A program made the position numbers and the translations under genes. From Dicyema japonicum (taxonomy: Eukaryota; Dicyemida; Rhombozoa; Dicyemidae), in contig RDEW01000020.1 of the NCBI GenBank assembly GCA_011109175.1, positions 743,273 through 807,272 on the forward strand: 64,000 nt of DNA, read 5' to 3'. The stretch's first letter is position 1; each line of letters begins with the position of its first letter. Under the pieces are notes generated by a model, which saw only the letters and a list, made by a program, of their open reading frames with translations, was not told the DNA's origin and searched no databases. Below are positions 32,401-43,879 of the stretch, piece by piece.

Positions 32401-32659
32401 AAAGTCCGCGCTTTCAAAAAGGCCGATGATGTCAATTTACTTTGATCTAAGAGAAATTAAGTACGAAATGTGTTTCTTGTAAAGAAAAATATCCTGCTTA
32501 GAAGAGATACCCCTCCGTATAATAACCTCGTTTTTCTCGATCTATGGAATTAATAGGGAAATTTACTGGAATTATGTTGTCTGAGTTGTCGAAAAACACC
32601 TCTACATAGGCAGAAAGCTATCTGTCTCCGCTGCCTCGTGGATCATATTAAGCCGTTGA

Positions 32660-34400
32660 CCCGATTTGGGGGAACCAAAACTGAAATGCCGAAATGTCTG
32701 TAAGTATCCTATTTCCACATTGAGGAAAATTGTACCGGCCAAGTCATCTGAGAGGTGTTCATCTTGTCGACTATTCAGAACTCGGAAGCGTGGGATCTTC
32801 TGCTCTGCTTGTGAAGATTTCTTTTACCTCGGGTGTATCAAGATATCCCAAGTCGCAGCGAGTGGGCTTGGATTATGGTACTGCCAGTCATACCTCGGCC
32901 TATACAAGGAGGTTCCCCGTTCCCGCGTCACTGTGAACTATCCCGTAAATTATCCATCAACCGCAGAAACATTCTTACGCCTCATCTCTAAGTTAAATTA
33001 ATCACGGACTATCCATGTGAAGATCTCCAAGGCGTACGACCTGTCGCTGTTGAGGGCCTTTTCCAAAAAAGATCGAAGATTCCTCCGGACTGACGCATTA
33101 CAGGATTGGGTGTGCCTATTCAGTTTTGCGTCTTCCGCACTAGGACTTGACCGAGATGATCACGGAAAGGAGTTCATCACTATCACTATGAAGACAAACA
33201 TTCGTTCCTTTTGGAAAAACCCACCATGAGAAAACCGACTCCCGACGCCTACAATATTTTACTGATCAAACATCTTCTGCCACCCAACTATTTACGTCCA
33301 GTCGCTCCCCCATTTGGAGTGAGTCGTTTGACTGCATCAAACAATGAAATTCTCCTCTCAATACGGAATTTTTGCCCAAGTAGCAGTTGCGGGATCGACG
33401 GAATGAGACCTGACCATCTGAAAGATCTAACCTCTTTATCAATAGGAGACCAGGGACTTTGTCTTACGAATTCAATTACTTCACTTATGAACCGGATCCT
33501 GTCTGGAGTACATTCGAAGTTATCCGCTATGTCCTGTTTCCGCCAATTTGATAGCCTTCAATAAGAAGGGCGGCGGTCCGGTTCGTCTTCAGAAGGCTGG
33601 TTGCTCAGATTGCCTCCAAACATTCTATTCCACTCGTCACACAATTCTTGAACCCACCTCAAGTATGCGTCGGTGTTCGCCTGGGATGCGTTGCCGCAGT
33701 CCATTCAGTGAGAGCATTCATAAACCGCAGCATAGAAGATTCCCGGAGGCATGTCCTGCTCAAACTGGACATCAAGAACGCCTTCAGTAGTCTAAGGAGA
33801 GAGAATATCTTGGAGGCGTGCATTGAGAGATACCCCAATATTTTCGAATTTGTGAAATCAGTCATACAGCCTACCTTATCCTTACTATTCAGGGACAACT
33901 TAATCTCTTCGTATTCCAGAGTGCAACATGGAGATCCCCTTAAACCTCTATTGTTTTGTCTTGCAGTAGAGAAAATCACCAAACCTCCGCGCTCGCTCCT
34001 CAAGCTATGGTATCTAGATGATGCGGTCCTCGAAGGACTCCCAGATGCTTTCCAGGAGTTGGAGGTGATAATTCCAGCATTCGAATTAAATTAAATGCAA
34101 AATATAAAATTGTGGACTTTAAACAGCGTTGACACTCGATGAAGACCTTATATTCCTCGGATCCCCTATCACCATGCATACAATGGGAAAATCTATACGT
34201 GAAAAACGACTGCTACTCGGAGAGACTCTGAACCATTTGTGTCTACTTGACGTGCATACGTAATTATTCTTCCTGAAAAAGTCTCAATGTACAGAGGCAT
34301 ACCATCCTCCCCTATATTAACCTATCCGAAACTACCCATGGAAAAAAATATTTAGAAAATGCGACCTCAGAATCTTGGATCACTCATTCTGACCTACTTA
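32660..34400 (+). mobile_element. YLDD-type non-LTR retroelement, longest copy
   Basis: Order on the plus strand: Cys-rich N-terminal finger (CSSCRLFRTRKRGIFCSACE, then FFYLGC and LWYC, PHD-like but lacking some ligands) at 32745-32880; SSCGIDGMRPDHLKDLTSLS (33383-33440); FRRLVAQIASKHSIPLVTQF (33590-33650); VGVRLGCVAAVHSVRAFI; LLKLDIKNAFSSLRRENILE (motif A Asp, 33750-33810); SRVQHGDPLKPLLFCLAVEK (33918-33977); LKLWYLDDAVLEGL (catalytic YLDD, 34000-34040); LIFLGSPITM-like sequence near 34150 and LLDVHT-LFFLKKSQC near 34240. Frameshifts at about 33000, 33560 and 34100. The usual QGDPL is HGDPL. It is a separate lineage from the YADD LINE. Confidence 0.75.
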
Positions 34401-35228
34401 TCTCCCCCTCTTTGATAGATATCTTCTTGGGCTTCCTGAACTATTCTAAACGACGGTGCGCTTACATTGTTGTCAATGTTGATGGAATTAAAGTCTTCAA
34501 AACACTTGTCTCTCAAAAAAGAATTATCTTACTTGGAATAAATCATCAAAATTTAGGGTTGATAAAGGCCGGGATCTGCAAATTATTATATTTGAGAAAG
34601 GAATCGCCGAGGATCAATTTACTCCTTAAAATGAATAAGGATATTGAAATACAGTGGGGTAAAGATTGTCTTCATTACTGGTGGAGTTGAATCCATTTAA
34701 AAAATTATTCATGACCATTCAATTCGACCCCAATGGGGAGATGTCTGATATTGGTTTCTTCACTCAGCAATCGCAGATAGGGATTTGAGAGTCTTAAGTT
34801 ACATAATGGTTAGTGAAATTTGAGTAACTAACTAATCATGGACTTAATGTTAAACCTGCAATTTTAGTCAATCAAGTGTAATATATTTCAAAAATTGATT
34901 TATTGGTTTTCAGGATTATTAACATAATTTGTTTCTCGTTTCTTTTCCCAGATATATTAAATATTGATAACAGGAAAGGTCAAAATCCTATTTAGGAAAC
35001 TGAAGAAATACTCCGTCCTTAGAGATTATTTACGATTCAACTCAGCTGAATCCAATATGACCAAAACAATCTCTCGATCACATGACTACCAATAAGGGCA
35101 ATCTCATTTGAGGTCCTTGTGAGGAATTCCGCCGGCATATTCACCCAAAATGGAAAACTGCCCGAAGAACGATATTATCGAAAATTAGTCGGTTCCCGAG
35201 AGCAACACCGGAAAAGTTGAGAATATTG
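34401..35228. other. Spacer with one unassigned ORF
   Basis: 34412-34690 (+) is a 92-codon ORF (MIDIFLGFLNYSKRR...) with no recognised domain, possibly a last fragment of the preceding retroelement. 35100-35228 appears to be a decayed LINE end leading into the tail that follows. Confidence 0.3.
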
Positions 35229-35300
35229 CTGAGAGAAGCCGGGATCACCTGATGGTATTTTCTTTTCAATTAGTTTACCTGGTGATTTTTGGCTTATTAA
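35229..35300 (+). repeat. LINE 3' tail
   Basis: GGGATCACCTGATGGTATTT, then TTAGTTTACCTGGTGATTTT and TTATTAATAATAATAAT, nearly the same subtype as the tail at 19448. Confidence 0.7.
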
Positions 35301-35678
35301 TAATAATAATTCATCCCTATCACTTTCAAAACTTCTAAACGGTTTGAAGAATTATTTATAGTAAAATAAAATTAATTTATTGATTTAAAAAAAGAAGAAT
35401 TAGTTTAAATAAGAATTTGATGCTAGTCTGGGGTGAGTTATTACTCGGAGTCCAATCTACAAAGAGATAAGAGCAAAAAAAACTCCGTTTGTCTCTGATG
35501 GCGAGTAGGTCAAGACTGAGACTTACTTGCTCGATACCAAGGAAGTTATTGGTCTTACACAAATCGAAGACTCAGCGACCTAGAAAAGTATCGAGGTGGA
35601 GGCGAAAACAGAGTACGGAGCATATCTTCTCAGACTAGACTTCCACCAGTTCTCCTTTGACAAGGAAATCAGAAAATC

Positions 35679-35935
35679 TCAGTGAATAAGAAAACTGTTT
35701 GAAACCCCTAAATTCTTGAGACATTCTACATCCACGTGATATTTACAATTCCTGACAACAGCGGTTGTGGGATAGACATTTTCCTCAAAGTTATCGATAT
35801 GTTTCATCCTAATATGTCTTTTGATAGCTGAGATTCCCAGGCGAGTGACAGAAACCTTGATACCCTGTATGGGGGTATCTCCTTTGCAATGGTGGCACAT
35901 TCTATTTACTCGCCTTCTAATGTCCTTGTCAACTC
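35679..35935 (-). CDS. Possible BED-like zinc-finger ORF
   Basis: Reverse-strand ORF; reading from about 35935 it gives RRRVNRMCHHCKGDTP, then LGISAIKRHIRMKHIDNF. The spacing C-x2-C ... H-x4-H with a preceding Leu/Ile helix fits a BED or related C2H2 finger. Later residues ECLKNLGVSNSF have no known match. Such fingers occur both in host regulators and in hAT transposases; no hAT ends were noted around it. It may be one exon of a larger gene, since stops precede it upstream. Confidence 0.35.
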
Positions 35936-36094
35936 CTTTTTATGTTTGTAACTAAGCAATCATGTCCTTGTCAAAGTCTGTACATTCGAGCAATCAAAGT
36001 CAGACTATACTGAGAGCTGATAGCCCTGTAATGATCCACGAATGTCGAAAATATGCCACGTCGAGGATTACAGGCTTCCGCTTTAGAAGCGAGG

Positions 36095-36370
36095 TGAATC
36101 AAGTTCCATTTTCATCGCACCTCCTACCGTCGCGGATATCACTTCATTCTTGGGTGAAAGAGTTTTCATAATGTAATCGTCACCAGAGGATTTGGTAAAG
36201 GAGAAGGTAGGGAGATCCCTTTCAACAACTTTGTAGTGTCATAAGGACTAGTCGTCCCAAGAGACAAGAATTGACCTTTACTGAAAAGTTCATCTTTCGG
36301 ATTAGACCCCACGACTGTCAGATCCGATGTCATCAGACGTTAAGTTCACCCAGAAGGTAACTCCAGTGGT
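36095..36370 (-). repeat. SINE-1 copy B
   Basis: Reverse complement of this segment matches 1836-2140: TTAACGTCTGATGACATCGG, a B-box region changed to GGGGTCTAATCC, GGTCAATTCTTGTC, AAGGGATCTCCCTACC, GAATGAAGTGATATCCGCGA and CGGAAGCCTGTAAT. Confidence 0.75.
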
Positions 36371-36374
36371 CAAT

Positions 36375-36450
36375 GATGATTATTATTTATTTAACATCCC
36401 AATACCACGGTAAAACCAAACTAATTACCACACGATCCAGATGCGTTCCA
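36375..36450 (-). repeat. LINE/SINE 3' tail abutting SINE-1
   Basis: On the reverse strand: GGATCGTGTGGTAATTAGTT, GGTTTTACCGTGGTATTGGG and ATGTTAAATAAATAATAAT. It lies directly upstream of SINE-1 copy B in the same orientation, as if one element inserted at the end of another. Confidence 0.65.
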
Positions 36451-36678
36451 TCAGTGACCCAATCGTTGCCCGGTGTTCCTCCCTCGTGCGACGCATGATC
36501 GTAGTGGACGACTTGGATCATAAGTTCCAGGATTTTACATTTGAGTGTTAGCTATTCTGTGGACATGAGCGTCCACAGCTATTCCCTCTGACCTGTTCCA
36601 CGCTAGATTCATCACCAGATTTGCAATTTTGGTCCCACACCTCCGGTTATAAGTTACTCATCGGGAAGTTTACAAAGT

Positions 36679-36927
36679 TCACTGACCTGGGGATATCTCC
36701 ATCCAGTTAAGCTTTTTTCTAAAAATTAAGTAAATAACTGCCTTTTCAAACACAACTAGGTGAATAAATTCCTTAGTTAATTTGGCAAAATTTTCTGGAT
36801 TACAAAGGCGAGTGTGCTTTTTCAATCTGCTCTCATAGCTTGGGGTGTAATCTCGTCCTTTGTTTGGCTGGATAGCATGGCTCCAATATGTGTTTGAAAC
36901 GAAAGTCAGAAGAAGAGAAAGATTCAT
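36679..36927 (-). CDS. Hypothetical ORF, 82 aa, possible signal peptide
   Basis: Begins MNLSLLLTFVSNTYWSHA, which resembles a signal peptide, followed by a basic stretch (SYESRLKKHTRLCNPENFAK) and a hydrophobic segment (IHLVVFEKAVIYLIF). Not recognised. A GT...TTTTTAG pair near 36750-36730 could be a mini-intron. Chance ORF not excluded. Confidence 0.25.
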   Translation of the reverse strand: MNLSLLLTFVSNTYWSHAIQPNKGRDYTPSYESRLKKHTRLCNPENFAKLTKEFIHLVVFEKAVIYLIFRKKLNWMEISPGQ

Positions 36928-37089
36928 AGGTCAGCATATGACAACCATTAAATCAACGGAGGTTGATTTGTCCCTGCGCATTCTCTAGATTCAATGAAAC
37001 TGCTGTAACCAGAAATCCATTAACATGAAATAATTTTTATTAATAATTTAAATAGAAATTATTGTTTACCTGGAATGCAAAGATCTCTT

Positions 37090-37430
37090 GAATCCACGTG
37101 GTTTCAATGTTAGTGTTGTGTTATGTGGATACTTGAATTGAAGATTATTGTCTGTTTCTTTTGTTCCTCCTCTTCCCCTTTGCCTTCAGGGAGATTGAAT
37201 TGTTATCGTGCGTCATGTGTTTCATCATCTCTGGTGGCGCCAGATATAATCCTAAATTATATCCAAAAAGGACCATTAGTCAACATCTATCCACAGGAGT
37301 TCCCCATGGACAACACTTCCTTCAAGTCCGAGCGTGCAAGGACTGCTGAGGGAGGCCTGAATCATTTGAATTTTTTTCATTCTGGCTATGAATGTGTTTT
37401 TCTGGTTCAATAAATTTAATTGAAGATGCC
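37090..37430 (+). repeat. SINE-H copy (head part)
   Basis: GTGTTATGTGGATACTTGAA, TGTCTGTTTCTTTTGTTCCT, a pyrimidine tract, GTGCGTCATGTG and CTCTGGTGGCGCCAG follow the order in the 39292 copy. The end GAATGTGTTTTTCTGGTTCA with ATAAATTTAATTG may be a worn tail. An ORF of 96 codons here is coincidental to the repeat. Confidence 0.5.
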
Positions 37431-37660
37431 ATGGCTTGACGAGTGACGCCGTCATCAATCAACATTTCACTGCGGAACCGGATCCTCTACAAAAGGACTC
37501 ACATACAACATAAAGAAAATAGAAGTGAAGAGCATTCCTTGGTTCTCCCACATCGATTAGTTGTGATAACTGTTTTTTTACTCAAAATAAAGTGTGTGTC
37601 CTGCCTGAGAGGAGCTATAGCTAACACTCTTCATAAAATGCAGTATTATTAATTGAAAAT
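37430..37660 (+). repeat. F3 family copy
   Basis: GACGCCGTCATCAATCAACA, CACTGCGGAACCGGATCCTC, CATTCCTTGGTTCTCC, ATAAAGTGTGTGTCCTGCCT and GAGGAGCTATAGCTAAC. Nearly head-to-tail with the SINE-H copy. Confidence 0.75.
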
Positions 37661-37740
37661 GCCACAATGAGTTGAGAAACTGCACTGAGATTTCCGAAAA
37701 CCTTAAGAAAATAAAGTCAGGTACCTAAAGTTAATAAAAA

Positions 37741-38041
37741 TGGAAAATTTTAGAAAACTTTATAGAGGAACTGAAAAAAAGATTTTAGTACGCTTGAAGT
37801 CGCAGTACAGCAAGAAAAACTACAAAGATGACAGTAGAATCTCCGAAGAGTAACGACACCTTGCATTTGCAGGAGAGATAAAGAGACTGAAAAAATAATA
37901 TCAGAGTTTATGAAAGCAGGAGAAAGCGAATTGCAGAACAAAATGAAATAATAGCTCACTTAAAAGACAAAATAAAAAAACTCAGAGCAAGAGTTCAATG
38001 GAAGGATCATTTTGTATGCCGGTTACCATTAGTCTCTGAGT
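37741..38041 (+). CDS. Possible small two-exon gene, basic/coiled-coil
   Basis: ATG at about 37740 opens MENFRKLYRGTEKKILVRLK, then SQYSKKNYKDDSRISEE. The next stop is removed by a 23-nt GT-AG intron (GTAACG...TTGCAG), giving RDKETEKIISEFMKAGESEL; a 55-nt alternative intron instead gives VYESRRKRIAEQNEIIAHLK and RLPLVSE then stop at about 38041. The second is longer and heptad-like (EIIAHLKDKIKKL after RRKR), slightly bZIP-like but without the standard basic motif. Not recognised; A-rich sequence makes open frames more likely by chance. Confidence 0.3.
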
Positions 38042-38504
38042 AAAGTGGATCCAATGATACCACCAGTGGAAAGGAAGAGAAGTCTTCAATCAAGTAGCCA
38101 CGTGGCACTACACGGTCGTATAATTAAAATTAATAGACTTAAAAGCGAATATCCAGAAGATTCTAGAAAAATCAATCATTGATGCAGATTCTGGTTTTGA
38201 TGGCCTGTCATTTATGCAAATTCTGGTTCATATATTTTTATATGTGGAATCAGCTAAAAGCATTGACCTAAAAAGAAGGCTTCGTTTTGAAAGACGACAA
38301 GCTCTATTGGAAAGACGACAATCCTCAGAGTCACTGAATATTCGAACTGCTCAACCAAACTGTTATTATAAGTTTATCTTAAATGATTGACTAAAAACGA
38401 TAGAAAAAGCACATCCGAAAGGCTGTGTGTTCGTACACTTAGACACCTCACTCATCCAAAGGTAAATTAATAAACTTCTAAGAGATATCCAGATAGAGCA
38501 GTGG

Positions 38505-38620
38505 TTCCCAACCCAGGTTACGCAGACCTTACTTAGGGTTTGGCAATTAAATAAAATAAAAAAATTTAATAAAAAAAATAGCAAGTTATATAATATAGGC
38601 TCTGTCGCGTTGTAGAGTAA
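38505..38620 (+). repeat. hAT-type terminal repeat, single end
   Basis: CAGTGGTTCCCAACCCAGGT at 38501-38525 matches the left end of the 61474 hAT element. No right end was found before the next SINE, so this is a solo or broken end in AT-rich sequence (38620-39290, nothing else seen). Confidence 0.45.
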
Positions 38621-39291
38621 TCCAAGTGAAAAACAATTATTTCATAGAGGAGAAAATATAGTGAAAGTTATTTTTCATGGATTTGCAAAAAAACGTAACA
38701 GATATTCAGAAATTAAATGATCGCTAAAAATGGAAAAAAAATTAGATGGAACTCGGTGATTTCGAAGAATTTAAGTTGGTCGGCGGTAACGATTAAAGAT
38801 ATAAACATTACACAAGACACTGTGAAAAAAAGTGTTGAAAACCCATTCCTATGGAGACGTTAATGATGTCCTGGACTCTAAAAATTATCAATCGACGATT
38901 AAAACCTCATTTTATTAGAATTCTATAGCGAAAATAATAATTTCTGAGTAAATTCATTGATATTTCAAAATAGCGATAGAAAGGAATTGGGGAATAAGCA
39001 TTGAAAAATCAAATAGTTGAGAATAATCCATATTAATTGGTTATCAAAATAGATATATATTAGACATTTTGATAATAGCCTTCAACACTATTTGATGAAT
39101 CAATTATATACATAATATCTAAAAATATATGACAGAAAAATGGAAAAAAAGTATAACAAAATAAGCCCGCGACACGAGACGTGTAAAAAGACGCCAAATA
39201 ATGTAATATTTTATTTAAAGGTTTGCCATATTGTAAAATAATTTAAAAGAAATAAAATAAATAATTTAATAAATTTATCTATAATTGAAGC

Positions 39292-39640
39292 ATGGTGAAT
39301 TTCGTGTGGATCACCGCGTGTCGCCATGTGGTGCTATGTGGACAATTGGTTGAAGTTTTCTGTTTGTTTTGTCTGTTCTTCCTCTTTCTCTTTCTACTAG
39401 AATGGCCTCATGTGATCCACCTGTCTCAGGTGGTGCCCAGCTCCAGGATGGTACGAAAAAGAATCATTTGCTCTGCCCTCTCCACTGGAACGGCTTCCAC
39501 AACTCAATTAATGGATGTCTTTGACCTTTTATGCAGGTTCCGGGTGGACTCTGTGTCTGTAGCTATGGAAACTGCATACACTAAACTACTTGTTTACTTT
39601 TAACTTCTTTCTTGTGTATCCGGGGTTAATAAATAATAAA
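39292..39640 (+). repeat. SINE-H copy with type II tail
   Basis: CGCCATGTGGTGCTATGTGG, pyrimidine tract, GGCCTCATGTGATCCACCTG, CGAAAAAGAATCATTTGCTC, GGAACGGCTTCCACAACTC, then the end TGTTTACTTTTAACTTCTTT, GTGTATCCGGGGTTAATAAA. A reverse copy is at 45305-45640. The AAAAAGAATCATTTGCTC part also resembles the 5' leader of the 53213 LINE (GGAAAAGGACCATTTGCTC). Confidence 0.8.
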
Positions 39641-39644
39641 TAGT

Positions 39645-40100
39645 TGACTTTCAGGTAGAAACTGAACGAATACTCACCAGAAAAAGTGTAGTTGTCGTTT
39701 CCCGAGAGACACACTGGAAAAGTTTAGGTCGATACTGAAGGAGGTTGAGATCACCCCCTTGACATTCACTTCTGTGTATGTAGTGAGGTGAAAAAAGCGT
39801 TTGATTCTGTTGATCATAGCTACCTGATCTAATAGTTCGTGCCTTTGTGTGGTTCATTCAGTTTGTTGAAATAGTATGTCGCCGCTGATCCTTATGTTCT
39901 GCCTCGATCCGTTGAGCAGATTCATCAACTCCCAATTCAAACAGGTACACATCATTTGGGAGGAGGTTTGTTGTAGTATGAATCACCTTATATTTATTGA
40001 TGACATAAAACTTTGCTCTCCGTCATTTGAAAATCTCTGGTTTTTGGGTGAAAGTGTTGTGGATTTTGGGAGAAATCGGTTTGGAAATTAATTTTTCAAA
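39645..40100 (+). pseudogene. CCHC-KPD-type retroelement, reverse-transcriptase fragment
   Basis: VKKAFDSVDHSYLI near 39795-39835 fits motif A of a reverse transcriptase; LILMFCLDPLSRFINSQFKQ and NHLIFIDDIKLCSPS (39876-40040) fit the segment with the catalytic FIDD. This FIDD/DPLSR type belongs with the CCHC-KPD elements, not with the YADD LINE. The rest of the ORF is missing. Confidence 0.6.
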
Positions 40101-40304
40101 GTCAGCACCAATTCTCTTGTGGCAACTAGGAGATTTGGTCTCTATTTACTACGTGTTGAATTCGGTCGAGAGTTGTCTGCAGTAACACACCTGATCGAGC
40201 GCATCCTCTTTAATATCTGGTGGTTGTGTCTAGTCTGTCTGACAGGAAATGTGTAATAATAAATATACAGAAAGCCCGAGACAAAGCAATGATGACCCTT
40301 ATAA

Positions 40305-40410
40305 TACTGCACTTTATATTAGCTATAGCTCCTCCCAGTGAGGACAAACACTTTATTTAAGTAAAGAACATTTATCATAACTAATCGATAATGTAAAAAT
40401 ATATTCCAAT
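40305..40410 (-). repeat. F3 family copy, partial
   Basis: Reverse strand: TTAGTTATGATAAATGTTCT, TTACTTAAATAAAGTGTTTG, then CTGGGAGGAGCTATAGCTAA and AAAGTGCAGTATTAT. Only the 3' half of the family is present. Confidence 0.6.
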
Positions 40411-40949
40411 TAAGCAAATCCTCGGCTCTTTTGATTACACACGTGGAAGAGAATTCTACGGCAAAGACGGTTTTTCCGGCACTGGAAAATATAGTTGTTG
40501 AATTTTCTGCTGGGCGAGAATACGCCACAAACAGGAAAATAACCTTCGAAATGCTCCAGTGAGTTGTCCTCACTAATTAGACAAAAATTGAATTGGCATA
40601 CTTAGTACCTGTGGCAAATATCGAATAGTTGTTGTCCTGTGAAACTTGTGAACATATCCTATTATAGTTTAAATTGATCTTTGTGGTTCGAGAATTTTAT
40701 TTGATGCCATTGAATAAAAATTCTTTAACAGTGAGCATATGATCTTATTTTCTATGTAGCGAGTATAAATCTCACAGTTTCTAGACGTTTCTAGGAAGAT
40801 TTTGAAATAAACACAGGACTCTAAGAAAAAAACCAAAATTTCCCGCTTTATTAATAATTTAATTTTTTTCAGGTCATCTATAGAATTACTTAAAATTTTA
40901 CTAAAATAAAATTAATTAATAAAAATTTTATTTTTTCGTAATTCTAATA

Positions 40950-42010
40950 TATTTTTTGGTTGAGGTGGTGACGACGTCTCGTCTGTTTGTATTCCTTAGT
41001 TCATTCTGAACTTTTAATTGCAAATGACTTTAACAACCTTACAAGAAACACCAACAAAGTACAACATCTCTGTCTGCTCTCTACAAGAGACAAAAACGAC
41101 CATACAATGTACATAACTGTTTGGCATATTCCACCTTTTTACCCTCTCATCGGCCTGCCGACATTGTGCTCTCGGATTAGCAGTCCACAGGACCTGAATC
41201 ACTGTGTTAAAAGAGTGTGGGCATCATCTGACGTGTCGCACTGCTACAAATTAAATGCGGAAGTAAAATCAACTCAGTCATTTCCATTGTAAATGTATAT
41301 ACCCCAACCGGAGTGCTAGTCTTAACAAATATCGAAGAGCTGAACTTGTTTTAATGTATTCTCACGAGTGTATACAACTCGCTTCCGTCCGCTTACCTTA
41401 TTGTCGCCGGAATTTGAACATCAGGACTGGAAAAGCATTGGATCCTACGGAAGAAATTTTCGCAACCTTCCCGGAGAGTCACTGATACAATTTTTCACGG
41501 CGTTCAACCAAAGTTAATCCAATAATTGCTTTAAGCACTCAGCAAGACACAAGACCACTTGGATTGGCACTGAAAAGACAATTCTGGAAACACAATCCGA
41601 ATATACAACCATATCGACTATATTATCTGCAAGCAACATCAGAAGGCCTTCATGCAAAATTCGAGGTCATATGGCGGACTTGAATCTAGCAGCGATCAAA
41701 ACTTGACCTATGAAGATCTCTAATGCAAATCTTGATACTAAATGAAAATCCGGGGTGCTGTCAAATGACATTTTCAAATCAAGATGGAGCCTTTTTGGCC
41801 TCGTATTACTTCTAAATGACAAGGTCCCCGCAAATGTCGCAATGAACAACTACTTCGCACACACAGGAGCCGCATTCCGTGAAAGCCAGAACGACACTTC
41901 TGATTTTCTTAAATGAAAGGCCCATCGGCGGACGACCTAAGAGAACTAGCTCGCAAAGAAGATCATGGTCGAGGCTAACAGAGAAGATGATCTGGAATAC
42001 GGCACAAGGG
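40950..42010 (+). mobile_element. RTE-like LINE, decayed (endonuclease and C-terminus)
   Basis: NHIDYIICKQHQKAFMQNSR and SYGGLESSSDQN (about 41590-41690) fit the end of an AP-type endonuclease (HIDY ... SDH, here SDQ). RWSLFGLVLLLNDKVPANVA (about 41775-41835) fits the RW-x-LFGHVLR-x-D-x-x-PA motif of the C-terminal domain. The reverse transcriptase between them is gone. The start, TTTTGGTTGAGGTGGTGACG at about 40955, also occurs at 47145. Confidence 0.55.
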
Positions 42011-42174
42011 AGATTTAATTAATTTTATGTTTTCTCGGAAGTGCTTTTTTAAATAATAAAATATATTTTGATAATTTTTTATTTAATTAAGTATATCTTA
42101 CTGACATCGAATCCTTCAATCCTAGTGGCTACTAGATTAGACTGAAGATTCTTTTCTAAACTCTTTGTCCGTTC

Positions 42175-42410
42175 AATTATCATGGTTTCATGTGATCACC
42201 ATTGCTAGGATGGAACCAAAAATATTATTTATTAACCCCCTATTCAACTGAATTATTTCTAGTAGTTCCCACAACTGTGGTTTTGGAGAGATTCTAGTGT
42301 CTTGGGAAACTTATCTCTGTGACTGCTATCACGGGAACTGGATACATTCAATTATTTTTTAACTTTTAGCTTTTCGGTGTATCCATGGATAATAAAATTG
42401 AACAAATCCA
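42175..42410 (+). repeat. SINE-H copy with type II tail, partial
   Basis: TGGTTTCATGTGATCACC, then CTGGATACATTCAATTATTT, TTAACTTTTAGCTTTTCGGT and GTATCCATGGATAATAAA, parallel to the end of 39292-39640. Confidence 0.6.
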
Positions 42411-43090
42411 GCCAACATTTGTCTACGTAGCCGTCTCGTGGTCAACAATTATTGCCTGCTCATTCTCAGACAAGCTATCGGCCTTGCGTGAAGCCACCAA
42501 CAGAGTAATTTATATGGATTTTAGTTTCCGTCGAGTGTTGAGGGAGAATCATGTCCACGTTAGGTCGATTAACAAAGGAAGGCTGTGCATGATTAGTTCA
42601 TCGTCAGATCTCAGTCTACGTAATGTAGTCCACATGTGCGACAAGCTAATGCTGATAAATATTGAGTTTGAGGCAACACAACCCGATGGGAAAATGGTAT
42701 TCTTGAAGAGTCAAGACAAGGCCACTTAAGTATCATCGTCAAGTATCTAACTTCTAAATATGGCATTGACCAAAAATATTCATACTATAAAGGAGATGGT
42801 CGAACTAGTACGTGAGACTAATTAAAAAGACCAGCGTCAAAAAGTTTCACGTCTATTCTTTGATTTTCTTAAGAACTCACGTGGATGAAAATGCGGCCTC
42901 AGTGGGAATCAAAAGCTTCAGTTGCTGTACAGCATAAGCCAGATAGTGTGCTTTATTATTAGTCATCGGGGGACATAACTATTATAGAAGTGGGAATTAC
43001 GTTGCAAACAGTTGAGATACGCTCTTCTCGCAACGAATAAAAACAAGAAAGATTGCATGAATGATGGTGACTAATTGGATTGTCAAGAAA
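42411..43090 (+). pseudogene. CCHC-KPD-type retroelement fragment with endonuclease
   Basis: The ORF 42385-42729 ends NIEFEATQPDGKMVFLKSQD; then, in another frame, ITIIEVGITLQTVEI preceded by HKPDSVLYY (about 42945-43015). KPD followed by a strand with E is the restriction-like endonuclease signature also present at 20727-20790. EMVELVRETN (42795-42825) sits between. Several stops and shifts. Confidence 0.55.
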
Positions 43091-43375
43091 TCTTAATACA
43101 GTAAACCCTCATTAATCCGAACCAAAAAATTTCGATGCCCTTCGGATTGTGAAGGTATAAATACACTAATTTAATAGTAATTAATATTTATTTTTTTCAC
43201 ATATCGGAATAAAAGAAAGTGTAACAAATTATTTAAATCAATAAATCGTTGTCTTTTATTTCTTTGAATTAACTCTTCTAACTTCTTCATTGTACTTAAA
43301 TTTTTCAATGTTCCAGATTTTATCATTTCTGAAATTCATTGATTTTTGTACTTTCTTCTATAATGTTAATTGCAT

Positions 43376-43813
43376 TTAATAATTCAATTGGCGAAAATTC
43401 TCCATTGTTCTCTCCATTTTCAGCGTCAGTAATTTCCTCGTCGATATTATAAGCTTCACAAAAAAGGTGACGATTTCGTTCTTGTCGAGGGTTTTTGTAT
43501 GAGTTATTTCTTCCAGTTCTTTTTTGTACACGCCCAAAACAGGATCTTGCATTATATCTTCATCATATGAATCCAGACATTTTATTGTGCCTTCTTTTAC
43601 TTCATTCCATGCGTGAGATATCATAATGATGGCCTTCAGTAAATTAACAAAAAATTCTTTTTCCAAATCAAGGGCTTCCGTATAATCCAAAATAAGCCTT
43701 TTTCTATAATAATGCTTAAAGTTCTTGATTATTCCTGCAACCATTGGTTGAAGATGAGCATTTGAGTTCTTTGGAAGAAATACAATTTCAATGTTTTCAA
43801 AAATTTTCATCAA
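43376..43813 (-). pseudogene. Tigger transposase, C-terminal part
   Basis: 145-codon ORF: VFLPKNSNAHLQPMVAGIIK, then NFKHYYRKRLI. This is the DDE_1 domain segment after the second catalytic Asp. The third acidic residue lies beyond the LQPM-x-x-G motif in this family (usual third D in DQG); here the Asp of DQG is replaced by Ala (VAG), so even the intact part would be catalytically dead. Confidence 0.8.
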
Positions 43814-43879
43814 AACGTGGCTTGGAGCATTATCAATCAGTAAAAAACTATTTTCCGTAACAGATAGATAACATGATTT

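Noticed and set aside
37790-38041. bZIP transcription factor
   Set aside because: RRKR followed by spaced Leu/Ile is suggestive, but the conserved N-x-x-A-x-x-x-(C/S)-R core is absent and the splice form is uncertain.
39292-39603. 103-codon ORF with a hydrophobic N-terminus, resembling a membrane protein
   Set aside because: It lies wholly inside a SINE-H copy; the reverse copy at 45305-45640 and others do not keep the frame.
42385-42729. Independent host gene of 114 codons
   Set aside because: Its second half (EATQPDGKM, FLKSQ) is followed by the KPD endonuclease signature, so it belongs to the CCHC-KPD retroelement.
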